Origin: VGKP01 sp964578345
GTDB lineage: Archaea > Nanobdellota > Nanobdellia > Pacearchaeales > GW2011-AR1
NCBI GenBank assembly: GCA_964578345.1
Contig: CAZOCP010000024.1
Location: 1-8,651 of the forward strand
DNA length: 8,651 bases
Direction of reading: 5' to 3'
Shown: positions 5,802-8,651 of the stretch, piece after piece
Position numbering within the stretch: position 1 is the stretch's first letter
Layout of the letters: each line of letters opens with the position of its first letter
Notes under the pieces: generated by a model
Seen by the model: only the letters and a program-made list of their open reading frames with translations
The model's database searches: none
What the model was told of the DNA's origin: nothing
Translations under genes and position numbers: made by a program

Positions 5802-5841
5802 ATGTTTACGTATTTTTGCAAAATTCTCAAAAACAACAATC

Positions 5842-5849
5842 AATAAAAA
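5842..5849 (+). promoter_or_regulatory. TATA promoter of the MBF1-like gene
   Basis: AATAAAAA, centred 25.5 nt before the ATG at 5871, is a weak TATA-like element in the position used by the other leaderless genes here. The box itself is less canonical than the others. Confidence 0.45.
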
Positions 5850-5870
5850 CCATCTTTTCCACTAAAAATC

Positions 5871-6326
5871 ATGGATCCTCGGAATATAAAACCAAATCCC
5901 ACTGAAGAATTTGTGGATGCAATAGAAGAAGGTAAGATTGTCCATGTTTCTGAAGATTATGCTCGCCGTGAAGGACTGCTCATTCTTAGAAAGCCAAAAT
6001 CAAATATGTTAGAAACTGTCAGAAAAGATCAAAAAAAAGAGCCTTCACTCTTCGATCTATTCAAAAAACCTCTGCGTACCAAAAATGATATAGCATCATC
6101 GCTTGTCGATAACTTCAGCTGGATAATTGCAGCCCAAAGAAAAAAACATAATTTAACGCGTAAAAAACTGGCAGAAGCTATAAATGAACAAGAATATAAT
6201 TTAAAGACTATTGAAAATGGAATACTGCCTAAAGATGATTTTATTTTGATAGCCAAGCTTGAAAAATACTTCAATATAAATTTAAGAAAAACTCCAGTAT
6301 ATTCTCTTCCTTCGTCAGAGTTATAA
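5871..6326 (+). CDS. MBF1-like helix-turn-helix transcription factor without zinc ribbon
   Basis: The product is 151 aa. Archaeal MBF1 proteins have an N-terminal zinc ribbon and a C-terminal XRE/Cro-type HTH. Here the HTH at about 78-140 matches well: VDNFSWIIAAQRKKHNLTRK (79-98), KLAEAINEQEYNLKTIENG (99-117), LPKDDFILIAKLEKYFNINL (119-138). The N-terminus (1-75) has no Cys at all; it begins MDPRNIKPNP and includes GKIVHVSEDYARREGLLILR (21-40), a different domain or a decayed ribbon. The HTH end NINLRK matches MBF1 phasing with the LEK..GI.L motif. Leaderless start from the TATA box at 5842. Downstream rpoL has its own promoter. A role as bridging factor at TBP/TFB promoters or as a specific repressor is inferred; DNA binding by the HTH is likely. 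Confidence 0.75.
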   Translation: MDPRNIKPNPTEEFVDAIEEGKIVHVSEDYARREGLLILRKPKSNMLETVRKDQKKEPSLFDLFKKPLRTKNDIASSLVDNFSWIIAAQRKKHNLTRKKLAEAINEQEYNLKTIENGILPKDDFILIAKLEKYFNINLRKTPVYSLPSSEL

Positions 6327-6337
6327 TGTGAGTCCTA

Positions 6338-6351
6338 GAAACCTTTATAAA
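6338..6351 (+). promoter_or_regulatory. BRE/TATA promoter of rpoL
   Basis: AGAAACC is followed by TTTATAAA at 6344-6351, the centre 25.5 nt before the ATG at 6373. A strong, canonical box with leaderless spacing. Confidence 0.7.
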
Positions 6352-6372
6352 GGAAAAAGATAGCACGAGTTT

Positions 6373-6627
6373 ATGGACGTCAAGATATTAAAAGATGATA
6401 AACATGAATGCGAGCTTACAATAAACAATCTAACAATAGCAGAAATTCTAAGAGTCTATTTATACGAAGCAGGAGCAGATTTCGCAGCGTGGAAGCGTGA
6501 GCACCCCTCCAAACCTATAATAATGCTGATTAGAAGCAAAAACAAAACAGTTAGGAAAATAGTTAGCGAAACAATCGATCTAATAAAAAAAGACTGTGAT
6601 AAAATGGTATCTGCAGTAAAAAAATAA
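6373..6627 (+). CDS. rpoL: DNA-directed RNA polymerase subunit L
   Basis: RpoL (Rpb11/AC19 homologue) pairs with subunit D to form the assembly platform of archaeal RNA polymerase. The product is 84 aa against about 85-95 for the family. It has the alpha-like fold order: strand VKILKDDKHECELTI (3-17), helix LTIAEILRVYLYEAGAD (20-36), the family motif FAAWKREHPSKP (37-48) corresponding to the usual V.FAaY...HPL..P, strand IIMLIRS, and the long C-terminal helix (58-81). The usual DHTLxNLL at the first helix is replaced by LTIAEILRV, a divergent form. It has its own strong promoter. An insertion-sequence remnant begins nine bases past its stop. Confidence 0.88.
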   Translation: MDVKILKDDKHECELTINNLTIAEILRVYLYEAGADFAAWKREHPSKPIIMLIRSKNKTVRKIVSETIDLIKKDCDKMVSAVKK

Positions 6628-6635
6628 TATTCTAA

Positions 6636-6707
6636 TCAAGCCCCAAGTTCCCTCCTTTCAACTTCCTTTACAATCCATCTTATTTTCTTCTTATTCAATT
6701 TCCTCAT
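6636..6707 (-). pseudogene. N-terminal fragment of a transposase/integrase-like gene
   Basis: ATG at 6707 opens a 23-codon frame that starts MRKLNKKKIRWIV, continues with a Glu/Arg-rich helix and ends in TGA at 6636. A basic KLN-KKK-IRWIV start followed by an E-rich helix and GEL/REL is how the N-terminal HTH of IS481-like archaeal transposases begins. In a full gene a helix-turn-helix and DDE domain should follow; here the frame stops and nine bases later is rpoL. Codon choice looks coding. It is almost certainly non-functional. Confidence 0.45.
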
Positions 6708-6771
6708 AAGACCCTACTTTTCAGCAGAGCTTATTTTATTTGTCTAGGTAACCTTATTTCGGGATAAGACA
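6636..6771 (-). mobile_element. Remnant of an insertion sequence end
   Basis: Read on the minus strand, the stretch opens with TGTCTTATCCCG at 6771-6760, a TGT-type terminus as in many DDE insertion sequences, followed by about 55 nt of spacer and then a 23-codon open frame (6636-6707) resembling a transposase N-terminus. No second end or rest of the transposase is present in the window, so the element is truncated close to the rpoL stop codon. Family resemblance is from memory and was not searched. Confidence 0.45.
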
Positions 6772-6791
6772 ACTGCGGCATAAACAACAGG

Positions 6792-6830
6792 TTTATTAAT
6801 GCCAATTAATTATAAAAATAAGGAGGTAAA
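6792..6830 (+). promoter_or_regulatory. TATA box plus strong Shine-Dalgarno of the 60-aa membrane protein
   Basis: TTTATTAA at 6792-6799 is centred 35.5 nt before the ATG at 6831, ten nt farther than in the leaderless genes. The extra ten nt hold AGGAGGT (6821-6827), a near-perfect Shine-Dalgarno sequence three nt before the ATG. This is the clearest leadered mRNA in the window, so its translation should depend on the ribosome binding site. Confidence 0.6.
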
Positions 6831-7013
6831 ATGTGTAAAAGTTTTTGTGAGGCAATCCTTGCAGTAATTATTATTGTATTTGCTCTATTGAACATTGCTG
6901 TTGTTTCGAAATGGATAGTAGTAATTGCGGCCGTAGTATTATTAATCCATTCCTTTACATGCAATAAGTGTTTTGCAGATAGAGATATGCCTTCAGCAAA
7001 GAAAAGAAAATAA
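6831..7013 (+). CDS. Small two-helix membrane protein with a C-terminal Cys pair
   Basis: The product is 60 aa. MCKSFCEA is followed by two adjacent hydrophobic helices (about 7-25 and 28-42) separated by a short turn VSKW, then HSFTCNKCF with C45 and C48, and a basic tail ending SAKKRK. With a hairpin topology both ends lie on the cytoplasmic side, where the CxxC could bind metal together with C2/C6. The call is supported by an excellent Shine-Dalgarno site, a TATA box at suitable distance and clear membrane-protein composition. Small proteins of this type occur, from memory, in DPANN genomes. Function unknown. It ends 49 nt before radB, which has its own promoter. Confidence 0.75.
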   Translation: MCKSFCEAILAVIIIVFALLNIAVVSKWIVVIAAVVLLIHSFTCNKCFADRDMPSAKKRK

Positions 7014-7034
7014 CGCCAGTATAAAGGCAGTTAT

Positions 7035-7042
7035 TTTATATA
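7035..7042 (+). promoter_or_regulatory. TATA promoter of radB
   Basis: TTTATATA at 7035-7042 is centred 24.5 nt before the ATG at 7063, giving a leaderless mRNA. This excludes the upstream in-frame ATG at 6973, which lies inside the 60-aa gene. Confidence 0.65.
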
Positions 7043-7062
7043 CTTCTTATTTCATTTTTTAT

Positions 7063-7749
7063 ATGCCAAAAATATCTGCAGGAAGCTTTGACATTAACAA
7101 ATGGCTTTTTGGAGGATATGAATCAGATATCATCTCAGTCATTTATGGGGGCCCAGGCACTGGAAAAACTAATTGGTGCATGCTTGCAGCAGTTTCACAG
7201 GCAAAAAAAGATAATAAAATAATATTCATTGACACAGAGGGCGGTTTCAGTGTCGAAAGATTAAAACAGCTTGCTTCTGAAGACCATGAAAAACTGCTCA
7301 AAAATATTTTTCTCTTAAAACCAACAAGCTTTGCAGAACAGCAGGAAGCTTTCAAAAAACTCGAAGAGCATCTAAAACAAGAAGTCAGTTTAATTATAGT
7401 GGATAGTATGACTATTCTATACAGGCTGGAATTCGCAGCTGCAAAAGAAAAAGACATTTCAGCAGTTCAGAAAATAAATTCAGAGCTTGTTCGACAAATA
7501 AAAACTTTAGCCCAGATATCCCGAAAAAAGAATATACCTATAATAATAACAAACCAAGTATATCGTTGGGAAGAAACAGACAAGATGGTCGGAGGAGACA
7601 TAATACATTATTGGGGGAAATGTCTCATCGAACTGACACATAACAAGGGAAAACGCACAGCATATCTAAGAAAGCACAGAAGCCTTCCTGAAAAAGAAAT
7701 GGACTTCCAGATATCAAACACAGGAATTAAAAAAAGAAGTTGGTTATAA
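7063..7749 (+). CDS. radB: DNA repair and recombination protein RadB
   Basis: RadB is the archaeal RadA paralogue that helps homologous recombination. The product is 228 aa, a bare RecA-type core without the RadA N-terminal domain, as usual for RadB. It has the Walker A motif GGPGTGKTN (29-37, K35), strand IIFIDTEGGF (53-62) with the catalytic Glu E59, Walker B LIIVDSM (110-116, D114), IIITNQVY (160-167) with the sensing Gln, and YLRKHRSLPE near the C-terminus in place of the RadA PDLP motif. The start at 7063 was chosen because the TATA box sits 24.5 nt before it and because MPKISAGSFDINKWLFGGYE is the normal RadB beginning. It converges with tbp. Confidence 0.93.
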   Translation: MPKISAGSFDINKWLFGGYESDIISVIYGGPGTGKTNWCMLAAVSQAKKDNKIIFIDTEGGFSVERLKQLASEDHEKLLKNIFLLKPTSFAEQQEAFKKLEEHLKQEVSLIIVDSMTILYRLEFAAAKEKDISAVQKINSELVRQIKTLAQISRKKNIPIIITNQVYRWEETDKMVGGDIIHYWGKCLIELTHNKGKRTAYLRKHRSLPEKEMDFQISNTGIKKRSWL

Positions 7750-7801
7750 AAAAGCAAAATTTCTCATCTAATAACGCAAACCTTCGTCAATCAATTGCAG
7801 T

Positions 7802-7846
7802 TATCAAAACGTCAGGAATCGAAGATTCCTAAACGCATCAAAAATC
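7802..7846. repeat. Intergenic repeat, copy 1 (downstream of tbp)
   Basis: TATCAAAACGTCAGGAATC, loop GAA, GATTCCT, then further on CATCAAAAA. Copy 2 is at 8567-8608. Over the first 29 positions 23 agree. The core AGGAATC/GATTCCT (7814-7830) is a perfect 7-bp hairpin here. The three-base loop is GAA here and TTC in copy 2, i.e. reverse-complemented. Confidence 0.55.
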
Positions 7847-7862
7847 CATAAAAGATTTTTGA
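7838..7862. terminator. Hairpin between the convergent radB and tbp genes
   Basis: TCAAAAATC (7838-7846) and GATTTTTGA (7854-7862) form a perfect 9-bp stem with a 7-nt loop. Runs of A5 and T5 in the arms make it usable in both directions. It lies 88 nt past radB and 26 nt past tbp, so it is a plausible bidirectional terminator, overlapping the repeat copy. Confidence 0.4.
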
Positions 7863-7871
7863 CGGCCGCAG

Positions 7872-7886
7872 TTTGTTCTTCTGTAT
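7872..7886. repeat. 15-bp exact repeat, copy 1
   Basis: TTTGTTCTTCTGTAT occurs here just after the tbp stop codon (on the minus strand) and again, exactly, at 8555-8569. In copy 2 it joins directly to the 29-nt repeat; here it is separated from it and in the opposite order. Confidence 0.6.
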
Positions 7887-7888
7887 TA

Positions 7889-8446
7889 TTACTTATCTTC
7901 TTTAATAGCCCTCTTAACATTCCTATTTAACTGCACCATAGATTCATCGAGCTGCTGCTTATTTTTTGTCCCAGTACACACAAGTTTTCCATTTGAAAAC
8001 AATAAGAAAGTAGCAGGAGGATCAACAAGTTTATAAACTAATCCTGGAAACTGTTCTGGTTCATATTCAGTATTCTCTAATTGAAGCGCTAAAAGATTAA
8101 GGTTAAGGTTTAACTCAATGCTGCCTGAAGCAACAATATTTTGCACAGTTATCTTAGGCACATCTGTTACCCGAACCCCAATCTTAGCGATCTGCTTAAT
8201 AACCGCAGCAATCACCTCTTTAACTTGTGCAACACTTTTTGTCCCAGTACACACAAGATTCCCAGAAGAAAAAACTAACACCGCTGATTTTGGCTTGTCA
8301 ACACGAAGCACTAAACCAGGAAACTGTTCCGGATTATACTCTGTATTGCTCTGCATGCGGGCGAGTTTAGTCAGGGAAACCTCTTTTCCCAAAGAAGTCG
8401 TAGCAACAATATTCTGTACCTTAAGATTGGCCGCATTTTTTACCAT
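7889..8446 (-). CDS. tbp: TATA-box-binding protein
   Basis: TBP bends promoter DNA and recruits TFB and RNA polymerase. The product is 185 aa when started at the ATG 8444-8446 (MVKNAANLKVQNIVATTSLG), the normal archaeal length; an upstream ATG at 8473 would lie on the TATA box. The two-fold repeat is plain: repeat 1 has QNIVATTSL (11-19), EYNPEQFPGLV (36-46) and SSGNLVCTGTKS (60-71); repeat 2 has QNIVASGSI (102-110), EYEPEQFPGLV (128-138) and SNGKLVCTGTKN (151-162). The acidic tail of many archaeal TBPs is absent; it ends in IKEDK. The gene converges with radB. Its promoter carries two identical TATA boxes, so self-regulation is possible. Confidence 0.96.
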   Translation of the reverse strand: MVKNAANLKVQNIVATTSLGKEVSLTKLARMQSNTEYNPEQFPGLVLRVDKPKSAVLVFSSGNLVCTGTKSVAQVKEVIAAVIKQIAKIGVRVTDVPKITVQNIVASGSIELNLNLNLLALQLENTEYEPEQFPGLVYKLVDPPATFLLFSNGKLVCTGTKNKQQLDESMVQLNRNVKRAIKEDK

Positions 8447-8450
8447 AATA

Positions 8451-8486
8451 TTACCTTTATAAATAAAGTTCATTTATAAAGCTTTC
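8451..8486 (-). promoter_or_regulatory. tbp promoter with two identical TATA boxes
   Basis: On the minus strand GAAAGC (8486-8481, BRE-like) precedes TTTATAAA (8480-8473), centred 30.5 nt before the ATG at 8446. A second perfect TTTATAAA (8463-8456) lies 17 bp further downstream, too close to the ATG (13.5 nt) to drive a full-length product. AAGGTAAT just before the ATG is a weak Shine-Dalgarno-like match. The second box may be a TBP-bound operator near the start site. Confidence 0.55.
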
Positions 8487-8651
8487 CTAGTCAAATAAAT
8501 TTTATGCTGCTCGGAAACTATAGCAACGGATTGGGATAACAAACCACACTACCCTTTGTTCTTCTGTATCAAAACGCCAGAAATCTTCGATTCTTGACAT
8601 CAAAAACACGATGCGCCACCTCGGCTTAAACCTCGAGGACTCTTGTCCTCG
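8487..8651. other. Gene-free stretch upstream of tbp with a terminal hairpin
   Basis: No convincing gene is seen. Besides the repeat copy at 8555-8608 it holds CGAGGAC/GTCCTCG (8634-8640 and 8645-8651), a perfect 7-bp hairpin with TCTT loop ending exactly at the window edge, and an alternative pairing of CCTCG (8618-8622) with CGAGG (8634-8638). This GC-rich end differs from the AT-rich surroundings and continues out of the window. Confidence 0.4.
8555..8608. repeat. Intergenic repeat, copy 2 (upstream of tbp)
   Basis: TTTGTTCTTCTGTAT (8555-8569) is identical to 7872-7886 and overlaps TATCAAAACGCCAGAAATC (8567-8585), loop TTC, GATTCTT and then CATCAAAAA, matching the copy at 7802-7846 with about six differences in the first 29 positions. 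The hairpin is imperfect here. Together the two copies flank tbp. Confidence 0.55.

Noticed and set aside
5786..5802. GTTCGAAATC resembling a tRNA T-loop
   Set aside because: The five-base T-stem does not pair around it and no acceptor, D or anticodon arms are present; the bases belong to the AAAGATTTC/GAAATCTTT hairpin.
5607..5843. Minus-strand open frame of 78 codons over the structured element
   Set aside because: It runs through the P2 and P3 stems and the hairpins beside them; its residues simply reflect palindromic DNA, and it has no ribosome site or promoter at a fitting distance.
6747..6770. CTTAT-TTCGGG-ATAAG hairpin as a terminator or small RNA
   Set aside because: Only five pairs with no U-tract; better explained as part of the insertion-sequence end.
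6973..7062. 30-residue N-terminal extension of RadB
   Set aside because: It overlaps the 60-aa gene, reads as unrelated residues, and the TATA box at 7035-7042 lies inside it.
8447..8473. Nine-residue N-terminal extension of TBP
   Set aside because: The codon at 8473 overlaps the main TATA box and the shorter form has the standard TBP start and length.
8502..8651. Minus-strand open frame of 49 codons entering from the right edge
   Set aside because: It passes through repeat copy 2 and the edge hairpin, shows no recognisable motif, and is short enough to be chance.

Overview
The window looks like chromosomal DNA from an AT-rich archaeon, most likely a small-genome DPANN member (Woesearchaeota/Pacearchaeota-like). 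The archaeal marks are a TATA-binding protein, TFE-alpha, RNA polymerase subunit L, an MBF1-like HTH protein and RadB, together with TATA-type promoters. Lineage is inferred from protein character (Lys/Ile-rich, two DPANN-like coiled-coil proteins, degenerate TFE), not from a marker gene tree.

Layout. 1-138: a possible C-terminal coding scrap and a spacer. 139-1043 (minus): two overlapping genes for coiled-coil proteins of unknown function. 1044-1143: a divergent promoter region. 1144-3070 (plus): an operon of TFE-alpha, rhomboid protease and SpoIIM-like membrane protein, each overlapping the next by ATGA. 3101-5527 (plus): an operon of ScpB, a processive family-2 glycosyltransferase and a membrane-anchored thioredoxin-fold protein without CXXC. 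5528-5870: a hairpin-rich, gene-free stretch that holds the most interesting item, a 192-nt element that folds as a four-helix cloverleaf. Its imperfect pairs are G.U on the minus strand but C.A on the plus strand, which points to a minus-strand structured RNA. 5871-7749 (plus): MBF1-like regulator, rpoL, a remnant of an insertion sequence, a 60-aa two-helix membrane protein and radB. 7750-7888: hairpins between the convergent radB and tbp. 7889-8446 (minus): TBP. 8447-8651: the tbp promoter and a second copy of a degenerate repeat also found downstream of tbp.

How the genes fit together. The window is rich in basal transcription parts (TFE, RpoL, TBP, MBF1-like), plus chromosome maintenance (ScpB, RadB) and envelope functions (rhomboid, SpoIIM, GT2, Trx-fold). 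Five operon-leading genes have a TATA-like octamer centred 25.5 nt before the ATG and a sixth, radB, at 24.5 nt. This implies leaderless mRNAs and corrects one start codon. The 60-aa membrane protein is the clear exception, with a Shine-Dalgarno site and a short leader.

Limits: no alignments, folding energies or database searches were run. Structures and motifs were read by eye.
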